Part shown: positions 1-4,787 of the stretch, one piece after another
How the letters are laid out: each line of letters begins with the position of its first letter
Position numbering within the stretch: the first letter of the stretch is position 1
Assembly: GCA_013695905.1 (NCBI GenBank)
Contig: JACCZQ010000528.1
Coordinates: 1 to 5,266 of the forward strand
DNA from: Chthoniobacterales bacterium
GTDB lineage: Bacteria > Verrucomicrobiota > Verrucomicrobiia > Chthoniobacterales > UBA10450
Reading direction: 5' to 3'
Length of the DNA: 5,266 nt
Notes under the pieces: generated by a model
The model's database searches: none
What the model saw: the letters and a program-made list of their open reading frames with translations, nothing else
What the model was told of the DNA's origin: nothing
Made by a program: the position numbers and the translations under genes

Positions 1-335
1 CGACGCCGGAAGGCGAACCCGAAGTGCGTCGCGCCGAACCGGTGAACCCGGACGATCTCATCAGGGCGCAGGCGGTGCTTGCCGCCACGGCAGCTTCGCC
101 GACGGCCACGCCGGCGTTGAATCGCTACGAGGTGCGGCCGCTGCGGAAAACCTTTGTGCGGGTGGTGATCGACGGGAAATCGAGTGGCGCAGTCGAGCGC
201 TGGGTGGCCCCGGGCGAAGCACTGTCGTTTCGCGGCCAACGCATCGCGGTGGAGGTATCGGACCCGGAAGCGGTGGAGATTCGGAAGAACGGACGGACGG
301 CGCAACGCGGCGACGTGGACGTGCGCCTGGAGTAG
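1..335 (+). CDS. C-terminal end of a RodZ-like protein (DUF4115-type domain), 5' truncated by the window
   Basis: The frame is open from the window edge (first full codon at base 3) to TAG at 333-335, giving 110 visible residues. A GTG at 24 could be a start, but the open frame upstream and the lack of an N-terminal domain favour a truncated longer gene. The first 40 or so residues are an Ala/Pro/Thr-rich linker. Residues 41-110 look like a small beta-rich domain: a FVRVVIDGK strand, a VAPGEAL turn, then EVSDPEAVEIRKNGR. This spacing resembles the C-terminal periplasmic domain of RodZ (DUF4115), which normally follows an N-terminal helix-turn-helix and one membrane helix; neither is visible here. 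RodZ links MreB to the cell-wall elongation machinery. The gene ends four bases before rimO, a pairing I associate with rodZ-like genes in several phyla. The domain call is from memory of the pattern, so another beta-rich envelope protein remains possible. Confidence 0.5.
   Translation, partial: TPEGEPEVRRAEPVNPDDLIRAQAVLAATAASPTATPALNRYEVRPLRKTFVRVVIDGKSSGAVERWVAPGEALSFRGQRIAVEVSDPEAVEIRKNGRTAQRGDVDVRLE
329..332 (+). promoter_or_regulatory. Shine-Dalgarno site deciding the rimO start
   Basis: GGAG at 329-332 lies seven bases before GTG 340 and overlaps the last codons of the upstream gene, whose TAG is at 333-335. This placement supports GTG 340 as the rimO start and suggests translational coupling of the two genes. 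Confidence 0.6.
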
Positions 336-339
336 CGCC

Positions 340-1788
340 GTGGTCCATTCTCCTCTTACGACGGCGCAGACCCGCCGGGATGCGTTCGCCGGCGCGAGCA
401 AACGCGGCAGCCTAACGAGTTCGTCCGCGCCCAAGGTCGGAATGATCAGCCTCGGTTGCGCAAAGAATCTCGTCGATGCGGAGATCATGCTTGGCAGTGT
501 GCTGGAGCACGGGATGCAGGTGACTTCCGAGGCCGAAGATGCCGACGTGCTGGTGGTGAACACGTGCGCGTTTATCGATACGGCCAAGGAAGAATCGATC
601 GACGCGATTCTCGACGCGCATCAGCAGCGCGGCCTCGCCAAACGCCCCGGCCAGAAACTGATCGTCAGCGGCTGCATGTCGCAGCGATTCTCGAAGGAGC
701 TGCGGGAGCAATTGCCGGAAGTCGATGCCTTCATCGGGCTCGATCAGGTAAAGGACCTCGGCACCATCGCGCGACGCGTGCTGGATGCTCCGCCCTCTGG
801 ATTGGAAGCAGATCCGCTCGACCTCGTCACAAGGAAGCCTGTTTACATCCCGAATTACGACACGCCGCGCTTCCGCCTCACGCCGACGCACAGCGCGTAT
901 TTGAAAATCGCGGAGGGCTGCAATCACCCTTGCAGCTTCTGCGTCATCCCGCAGATGCGCGGCCGGCACCGCAGCCGTCTGCCTGCCTCTGTGTTGTCCG
1001 AGGTCCGCTCGTTAGTCGCGGAGGGCGTGAAGGAGATTAATCTCATCAGCCAGGACACCACCTACTACGGCATGGATCTGTGGGCAGAGAAAGCCGGCCC
1101 GCGGCAGCCGGTGGATTCCTCGCGCGGGTTGACGCTCTCCGCTTTGCTCCGTGAAATCGAGGAGGTGCCCGGCGAGTTCTGGGTGCGGCTGCTTTACACG
1201 CATCCGGCGCATTGGAGTGACGAGTTGATCAAGACGATCGCCGAGTGCAGCAAAGTGGCGCGTTACATCGACATGCCGCTGCAGCACATCCACGAGGCAA
1301 TGCTCGGTCGCATGCGACGCGAGACGAGCAAGCAGCACATCGAAGACCTGGTGGTGGCGCTCCGCTCCGGCATCCCGGGGGTGGCGCTCCGGACCACATT
1401 CATCGTCGGCTTTCCCGGCGAGACGGAGGAGGAATTTGAGACGCTGCTCGATTTCATCCGGCGAGTGCGATTCGAGCGTCTCGGGATTTTCAAATACTCG
1501 CAGGAGGAAGGTTCCCGCGCCGCGAAGATGCCCGATCAGGTGCCGACCCGGGTAAAAAACGCCCGCTACCGGAACGCGATGCTCCTCCAGCAGCAGATCG
1601 CGCGGGAGATCGCGCAGGAACGCGTGGGACGAGAGCTGAAGCTGCTCGTGGAGCAGCCGCTGCTCGCGCGCTCCGAAGCGGATGCGCCGGATGTGGACGC
1701 GACGGTGATCCTCTCCGAGCCGGCCCCGGTGGGTGAGTTCATCACGCGGCGGATCATCGGCAGCCGCGGCTACGATCTGCTGGCGTAG
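340..1788 (+). CDS. rimO: Ribosomal protein S12 (Asp88) methylthiotransferase RimO
   Basis: This radical-SAM enzyme adds a methylthio group to the beta-carbon of the conserved aspartate of ribosomal protein S12. From GTG 340 the protein has 482 residues. The N-terminal MTTase domain carries the cluster cysteines C40 (SLGCAKN), C76 (NTCAFID) and C112 (SGCMSQR). The radical-SAM cluster motif CNHPCSFC gives C194, C198 and C201. RLLYTHPAHWSDELI and DMPLQHI follow, and a TRAM-type RNA-binding domain occupies about 425-482. SLGCAKN and QMRGRHRSR favour RimO over the tRNA enzyme MiaB. GTG 340 is preferred because of its GGAG site. The only other in-frame choice, ATG 442, would remove the KVG strand before SLGC, while the frame continues to 184 only through the neighbouring gene. 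About 30 residues of Ser/Thr/Arg-rich sequence therefore precede the domain, slightly more than usual. An insert near residues 246-264 (WAEKAGPRQPVDSS) lengthens the protein compared with E. coli RimO. Confidence 0.95.
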   Translation: MVHSPLTTAQTRRDAFAGASKRGSLTSSSAPKVGMISLGCAKNLVDAEIMLGSVLEHGMQVTSEAEDADVLVVNTCAFIDTAKEESIDAILDAHQQRGLAKRPGQKLIVSGCMSQRFSKELREQLPEVDAFIGLDQVKDLGTIARRVLDAPPSGLEADPLDLVTRKPVYIPNYDTPRFRLTPTHSAYLKIAEGCNHPCSFCVIPQMRGRHRSRLPASVLSEVRSLVAEGVKEINLISQDTTYYGMDLWAEKAGPRQPVDSSRGLTLSALLREIEEVPGEFWVRLLYTHPAHWSDELIKTIAECSKVARYIDMPLQHIHEAMLGRMRRETSKQHIEDLVVALRSGIPGVALRTTFIVGFPGETEEEFETLLDFIRRVRFERLGIFKYSQEEGSRAAKMPDQVPTRVKNARYRNAMLLQQQIAREIAQERVGRELKLLVEQPLLARSEADAPDVDATVILSEPAPVGEFITRRIIGSRGYDLLA

Positions 1789-1828
1789 CTGGAGGGTCGC
1801 CGCATCCGAGCCGGGCAGGGCGTGAGTT

Positions 1829-1859
1829 GCAGCGTTCGCTGCGGGGAAAGCTCTCCCGC
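1829..1859 (+). other. Two overlapping small hairpins after rimO
   Basis: GCAGC (1829-1833) pairs with GCTGC (1838-1842), and GCGGG (1841-1845) pairs with CCCGC (1855-1859). The stems share bases 1841-1842, so they are mutually exclusive. No T-run follows, so this is not a typical intrinsic terminator. It may be a weak transcript 3' structure or chance in GC-rich DNA. Confidence 0.25.
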
Positions 1860-1887
1860 GGCAAGTTAACGAGTGACAATCTTTCGC

Positions 1888-1907
1888 TTTTCCGCAATTT
1901 TCCGTAA
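1888..1907 (+). repeat. 10-bp tandem direct repeat upstream of the proline-rich gene
   Basis: TTTTCCGCAA (1888-1897) is followed directly by TTTTCCGTAA (1898-1907), identical at 9 of 10 positions. The copies sit one DNA helical turn apart in a locally AT-rich patch 19 bases before ATG 1926. The second copy also forms a small hairpin, TTCCG (1900-1904) with CGGAA (1909-1913). Position and spacing would suit a regulator site or a promoter region, but I see no convincing -35/-10 pair: GTGACA 1873-1878 and CGTAAT 1903-1908 are weak candidates and do not fit one another. Confidence 0.4.
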
Positions 1908-1925
1908 TCGGAAGTTGCCTGGATC

Positions 1926-2819
1926 ATGAGTGACTCGAACGAACCCCGTAAAGAAACCGTTCGTATCACTCTCCCTCCGCGGGCGCCGCGTCCGCCCGGC
2001 GCCGCCAGCCCCGGTCAATCGTCTTCTTCCGTCAGTGGCGAGGCCGCGAAACCGGTCCGGCCGCCGATTCCAGGAGCACGGCTCCCGGTGCCGTCGCCTA
2101 CTGGGAAACCAGTAGTTCGTCCGCCGATGTCGAAGCCGCCGATACCGACCCCCTCTTCGACGACGCCGGTGCGCCCACCGAGCTTCATTCCTCCACCACC
2201 GTCAGCAGCAGCGACGGGGGCAGGTGCCGTGCCGCTCCGTCCGCCACCGCCTCCGACGGCCGCCCCGCAGCCGCCAGCCTCGAGACCCGCCGCGCCGCTG
2301 CCGCCTGTGAGGCCTGTGACGCCGGCGAGTTCCGTCCTCGCGGCGGCTGAGTCAGCGCCAGCACCGGCACCACCAACGCCTCCCACGATGCCGCCGCGCC
2401 CCCGCGTCCTTCCGCCGCCGCCGCGCGTGATTCCGCCCGGTTCCTCTCCGGGCTCTGTCTCGTCTGCGCCTTCGAATTATCCCGGCGGCGCCGGTCAGTC
2501 CGGGCCGAAGAAAGAGACCGCCCGCATCAGCATCCTGCCGGAGCCCGCCACGCCGGCTCCCGCGGTGAAGATGACGAAGACGCAACCGTTGATCACTGCG
2601 CCAGCCCCGAAGGTGCACAGCGCGCCCGTGACAGTCGCGCCGCGTGCGGCAGGTTCATTGCCTGCGACTATCTCGCCGATCACACCCACACCCGCTCCGG
2701 CTTCGACCGGTTCGATCCTCGACGAGCTGGAGCACATCCCGCTGCCGGTCTGCTGGGCGATCCTCGGCGTCTCCGCCGTCATTTTGATTATTCAGATTTG
2801 GAACTACGTTGTCCTCTAG
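1926..2819 (+). CDS. Proline-rich, tail-anchored protein of unknown function with two KETxRI motifs
   Basis: I do not recognise this 297-residue protein as a named family. Nearly all of it (about 15-265) is low-complexity Pro/Ala/Ser/Thr sequence, probably disordered. Arginine-proline modules recur at R45, R65, R83, R105 and R129 (mostly V/L-R-P-P, 18-24 residues apart). A short charged motif occurs twice: KETVRITLPP at 9-18 and KETARISILP at 196-205. A short acidic LDELEH segment leads into one hydrophobic helix (about 273-295), and the protein ends at once, so it looks tail-anchored with the Pro-rich part in the cytoplasm. There is no signal peptide. ATG 1926 has only weak Shine-Dalgarno options (GGAAG at 1910-1914). 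trxA starts two bases after the stop, so the two are probably co-expressed. From memory, similar KKETVRI-type proteins occur in Verrucomicrobiota; this is unverified. A scaffold or membrane-tether role is speculation. Confidence 0.75.
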   Translation: MSDSNEPRKETVRITLPPRAPRPPGAASPGQSSSSVSGEAAKPVRPPIPGARLPVPSPTGKPVVRPPMSKPPIPTPSSTTPVRPPSFIPPPPSAAATGAGAVPLRPPPPPTAAPQPPASRPAAPLPPVRPVTPASSVLAAAESAPAPAPPTPPTMPPRPRVLPPPPRVIPPGSSPGSVSSAPSNYPGGAGQSGPKKETARISILPEPATPAPAVKMTKTQPLITAPAPKVHSAPVTVAPRAAGSLPATISPITPTPAPASTGSILDELEHIPLPVCWAILGVSAVILIIQIWNYVVL

Positions 2820-2821
2820 AT

Positions 2822-3151
2822 ATGGACAATTCTGCCACTGTTACGATCGACGAGAATAATTTCGACACTGAAGTGACCCGTAGCACCACCCCGGTGGTGG
2901 TGGATTTCTGGGCCGAATGGTGTGGCCCGTGCAAGATGATCGCGCCGCTCCTCGACGAAGTGGCGAAGGAAAAAGCCGGCTCGGTGAAAATCGGGAAGGT
3001 GAATATCGACAACAACCAGAGCCTCTCGACGAAATTCAACGTCCGGGCGATCCCGACGCTGCTGTTCTTCAAGAACGGGCAGGTGGTCGATCAGGTCACC
3101 GGGATGACGAGCAAGAAGGATTTGCTCGGTCGGATCGAGGCGCTCGCGTAG
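2822..3151 (+). CDS. trxA: Thioredoxin
   Basis: This is a cytoplasmic thiol-disulfide reductant, normally kept reduced by thioredoxin reductase. The product is 109 residues, the usual TrxA length. It shows the VVDFWAEWCGPCKM core with redox cysteines C34 and C37, the buried aspartate D28, the cis-proline P78 in RAIPTL, and the closing FFKNGQ / TGMTSKKDL strand and helix. ATG 2822 is chosen because it gives the normal N-terminus; an in-frame TTG at 2798 lies inside the upstream gene. No good Shine-Dalgarno site precedes the ATG. The two-base gap to the preceding stop suggests coupling with the Pro-rich protein gene. A strong terminator follows. No catalytic residue is missing and nothing in it looks foreign. 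Confidence 0.97.
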   Translation: MDNSATVTIDENNFDTEVTRSTTPVVVDFWAEWCGPCKMIAPLLDEVAKEKAGSVKIGKVNIDNNQSLSTKFNVRAIPTLLFFKNGQVVDQVTGMTSKKDLLGRIEALA

Positions 3152-3165
3152 GGCGGCGCGACGGG

Positions 3166-3189
3166 AAATCCTGCTGTGCAGGATTTTTT
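3166..3189 (+). terminator. Rho-independent terminator after trxA
   Basis: AAATCCTGC (3166-3174) pairs perfectly over 9 bp with GCAGGATTT (3178-3186), with a TGT loop, and the stem runs into six T residues (3184-3189). It starts 14 bases after the trxA stop and should end the Pro-rich/trxA transcript. The opposite strand has only a short T-run, so it acts mainly on the + strand. Confidence 0.88.
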
Positions 3190-3262
3190 GTGATCGGTGA
3201 TCGGTGACGGTTGCCGAGATCTCGGCGTTCGCTGCATGCACTGAGCACCGATCACTGTTCAC
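3190..3262. repeat. Heptamer inverted-repeat element 1
   Basis: The left arm (3190-3206) is made of TGATCGG heptamers at 3191 and 3198 followed by TGACGG at 3205. The right arm (3246-3262) is its reverse complement with 15 of 17 bases pairing. Between the arms lie a perfect 14-bp palindrome (3213-3226) and an 8-bp palindrome TGCATGCA (3233-3240). The element begins directly after the terminator T-run and ends nine bases before the next start codon, so it fills almost the whole leader of the phosphoesterase gene. Left-arm bases 3190-3207 match 4497-4514 of element 2 at 16 of 18 positions. Confidence 0.75.
3213..3226. repeat. Perfect 14-bp palindrome inside element 1
   Basis: GCCGAGATCTCGGC is its own reverse complement. 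It could be a dimeric regulator site or the tip of the larger inverted repeat. With no loop it would fold poorly as RNA, so a DNA role is at least as likely. Confidence 0.5.
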
Positions 3263-3271
3263 ATCTTCGCG

Positions 3272-4495
3272 ATGTCGATTGTCACCATTATCATCGCCGC
3301 CGTCCTGCTTGCGGACGTGCTGTGGTGGTTCACCTCGGCGCGTCTGCTGCGGCGGGCGCCGATGCCGCGCTGGGTGCGGGTCACGAATAGCGTGATCATC
3401 GCGCTGCTCCTCGCCGGCCTCGTGGTGCTGATGGCAACCCGCCGCGCCGAGGCCCGCGTCGATCTGCCGCAGTTCGTCACGTCGGTGATTTACATCTGGC
3501 ACCTGCTGGTCCTGCCGGTGTTGTTGCCGCTGGTGCTGCTCGGCGGGCTGGCGGTGCTTCTCTGGTGGACGGCCAAACGCCTGAAGACCGCCGGTTCCAC
3601 GGCTGACCAGACGGCAGCATCCGGGGAAGAAGCGCTGACCACGCGCCGCGGATTTCTCGCTGCCGCTGCCGCGCTTGCGCCGCCGATCCTTTGCTTCAGT
3701 CTCACTGGTTTTGCGCTGCCGCAGCTGAACGATTTCAGAACCCGGCGGTTCACCATCCCCATCGCCGATCTGCCGCCGTCGCTCGACGGGCTGACCATTG
3801 CGCATGTCAGCGATCTGCATGTGGGACGATTCACCAAAGGCGCCGTGCTGCGCCAGATGGTGGACGCCACGAACGATCTCCGCGCCGACCTGGTGCTGCT
3901 CACCGGCGACCTGATCAACGGCGCCGCCAACGAACTGCCGGAAGCGATCGAGATGGTGCGGCGGTTCGACACGCGCACCGGTGTCTACATGGTCGAGGGA
4001 AATCACGACCTCTTTCCGGGGCGCGCGGAATTCGAAGGGAGCATCAAAGGCGCTGGCATTCCGTTGCTCGTGAACGAGACGGTGCCGCTGAACGTCCGCG
4101 GATTTCCCATCGAGCTGCTCGGCCTCCGCTGGGGTGCGCCGGATGACGAAGGGGCGCGTCCACAAACCGGCGACGACGCCATCGCAGCTTCGCTCGCACG
4201 TCTGCTGGCGCAGCGAAACACGGAGGCGTTCCCGATTTTACTCGCCCACCACCCGCATGCCTTCGAGGGCGCGGCGGCGGCGGGGTTGCCCCTGACGCTG
4301 GCCGGCCACACGCATGGCGGGCAATTGATGCTGAACGAGGAGACCGGGTTAGGGCCGGTGATGTTCCGGTATTGGTCCGGCCTCTACAGCCGCGGCGGCC
4401 GGCATTTGGTGGTGTCGAATGGCGCCGGGAATTGGTTCCCGCTGCGGACGAGTGCGCCGGCGGAAATCGTCCACCTGACGCTGCGGCGGGGGTGA
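3272..4495 (+). CDS. Membrane-anchored calcineurin-like metallophosphoesterase (YkuE/YaeI/LpxG-like)
   Basis: The product is 407 residues, with hydrophobic helices at about 3-20, 39-55 and 73-99. A linker follows, then TTRRGFL (R125-R126) and another hydrophobic stretch (129-149). The catalytic domain covers about 173-405 and has the full metal set: DLH (D181, H183), GDL (D213), GNHD (N244, H245), AHHP (H326) and GHTHGGQ (H346, H348). This matches the two-metal YkuE/YaeI group. Known relatives include the Tat-exported B. subtilis YkuE and chlamydial LpxG, which cleaves UDP-2,3-diacylglucosamine in lipid A synthesis; the substrate here cannot be told. The twin-arginine followed by a hydrophobic run resembles a Tat signal placed after membrane helices, and would put the enzyme outside the cytoplasm if used. 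ATG 3272 has no Shine-Dalgarno site and an in-frame stop lies upstream at 3242, so no earlier start exists. The stop codon abuts repeat element 2. Confidence 0.9.
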   Translation: MSIVTIIIAAVLLADVLWWFTSARLLRRAPMPRWVRVTNSVIIALLLAGLVVLMATRRAEARVDLPQFVTSVIYIWHLLVLPVLLPLVLLGGLAVLLWWTAKRLKTAGSTADQTAASGEEALTTRRGFLAAAAALAPPILCFSLTGFALPQLNDFRTRRFTIPIADLPPSLDGLTIAHVSDLHVGRFTKGAVLRQMVDATNDLRADLVLLTGDLINGAANELPEAIEMVRRFDTRTGVYMVEGNHDLFPGRAEFEGSIKGAGIPLLVNETVPLNVRGFPIELLGLRWGAPDDEGARPQTGDDAIAASLARLLAQRNTEAFPILLAHHPHAFEGAAAAGLPLTLAGHTHGGQLMLNEETGLGPVMFRYWSGLYSRGGRHLVVSNGAGNWFPLRTSAPAEIVHLTLRRG

Positions 4496-4577
4496 AGTGA
4501 ACGGTGATCAGTGACTGGTGAATGGCGGGCACGCCTGCGCGTTTTCACCATTCACGGATCACCATTCACGATTCACC
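4491..4577. repeat. Heptamer inverted-repeat element 2
   Basis: On the + strand TGA recurs at exact 7-base steps at 4498, 4505, 4512 and 4519. On the other strand it recurs as TCA at 4545, 4552, 4559, 4566 and 4573, again exactly 7 apart. The arms 4497-4521 and 4545-4569 pair at 22 of 25 positions around a 23-base centre. Pairing continues outward (4491-4496 with 4572-4577) after a 2-base bulge. Heptamers fit roughly TGA(A/T)(C/T)NG, as in element 1. The phosphoesterase stop (4493-4495) is the outermost TGA. The element lies between two convergent genes, where it might also stop transcription, although only a TTTT in the loop and an A-run beyond it accompany the stem. Confidence 0.8.
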
Positions 4578-4583
4578 TGCCCG

Positions 4584-4589
4584 AAAAAA
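4584..4589 (-). terminator. T-tract ending the tRNA-Arg transcript
   Basis: Six A residues on the + strand give TTTTTT directly after the tRNA discriminator base on the minus strand. With the GC-rich acceptor and T stems before it, or the following inverted repeat, this could release RNA polymerase. No separate hairpin is present between tRNA and T-run. Confidence 0.4.
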
Positions 4590-4663
4590 TGCGCCCGGCG
4601 CGGCTCGAACGCGCAACCTACAGCTTCGGAGGCTGTCACTCTATCCAATTGAGCTACGGGCGC
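4590..4663 (-). tRNA. tRNA-Arg, anticodon CCG
   Basis: The reverse strand folds into a complete 74-base cloverleaf. The acceptor GCGCCCG pairs with CGGGCGC, and the discriminator is A. The D-arm GCTC/GAGT closes with one G-U pair. The anticodon stem ACAGC/GCTGT holds the loop CTCCGAA, with anticodon CCG at 4627-4629 reading CGG arginine codons. The T-arm is GCGCG/CGCGC with loop TTCGAGC. CCA is not encoded: a T-run follows the discriminator, so the end must be added by the CCA-adding enzyme. The gene is alone, transcribed towards the phosphoesterase and divergent from the isoaspartyl peptidase gene. Confidence 0.97.
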
Positions 4664-4674
4664 AGCTCCCGCGA

Positions 4675-4702
4675 AGTATAGCGACCGCGGCCGAGATCAC
4701 AA
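4675..4702 (-). promoter_or_regulatory. Promoter of tRNA-Arg
   Basis: Read on the minus strand, TTGTGA (4702-4697, four of six matches to TTGACA) is followed after 16 bases by TATACT (4680-4675, five of six matches to TATAAT). The tRNA 5' end lies 11 bases beyond the -10 box, which suits a very short leader. This is the best sigma-70-like promoter in the window. Confidence 0.6.
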
Positions 4703-4751
4703 CGCCCGAGGGGAATGGCACAACCAGGGGATTTGCGACGACACGTTGGAG

Positions 4752-4777
4752 GTTGCGGAGGCACCCGCAACAGGTGA
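4752..4777 (+). promoter_or_regulatory. Hairpin and Shine-Dalgarno site ahead of the isoaspartyl peptidase gene
   Basis: GTTGCGG (4752-4758) pairs perfectly with CCGCAAC (4765-4771) around a six-base loop. The stem abuts AGGTGA (4772-4777), a good Shine-Dalgarno sequence ten bases before ATG 4788. A second GGAGG (4757-4761) is partly buried in the stem and loop and is too far from the ATG to serve it. The hairpin could keep the site open or modulate initiation; I see no recognisable riboswitch. In the 4664-4751 stretch I found no clear + strand promoter. Confidence 0.45.
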
Positions 4778-4787
4778 ATAGCTGATC

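Noticed and set aside
184..339. Upstream extension of the rimO frame to ATG 184
   Set aside because: The added residues overlap the RodZ-like reading frame, resemble no RimO N-terminus and are Arg/Trp-rich as expected of an out-of-frame shadow.
2015..2386. Gly-rich minus-strand open frame opposite the Pro-rich gene
   Set aside because: Gly runs are the mirror of proline codons (CCN/NGG) and carry no independent evidence of coding.
3190..3262. Reading element 1 as a CRISPR remnant or second terminator
   Set aside because: The units are 7 bases long without spacers, and no T-run follows the right arm; the true terminator is the separate stem at 3166-3189.
2816..4165. 449-codon open frame on the minus strand across trxA and the phosphoesterase gene
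   Set aside because: It is antisense to two well-supported genes, its translation is rich in Arg/His/Gln with no domain, and it reflects GC-rich codon bias on the coding strand.
4590..4663. tRNA gene as an integration site for a mobile element
   Set aside because: No integrase, direct repeat of the tRNA 3' end, or foreign-looking genes are visible on either side within the window.
4522..4785. 87-codon + strand open frame across the tRNA
   Set aside because: Its middle is the antisense of tRNA-Arg, a well-known source of false proteins, and it starts inside repeat element 2.
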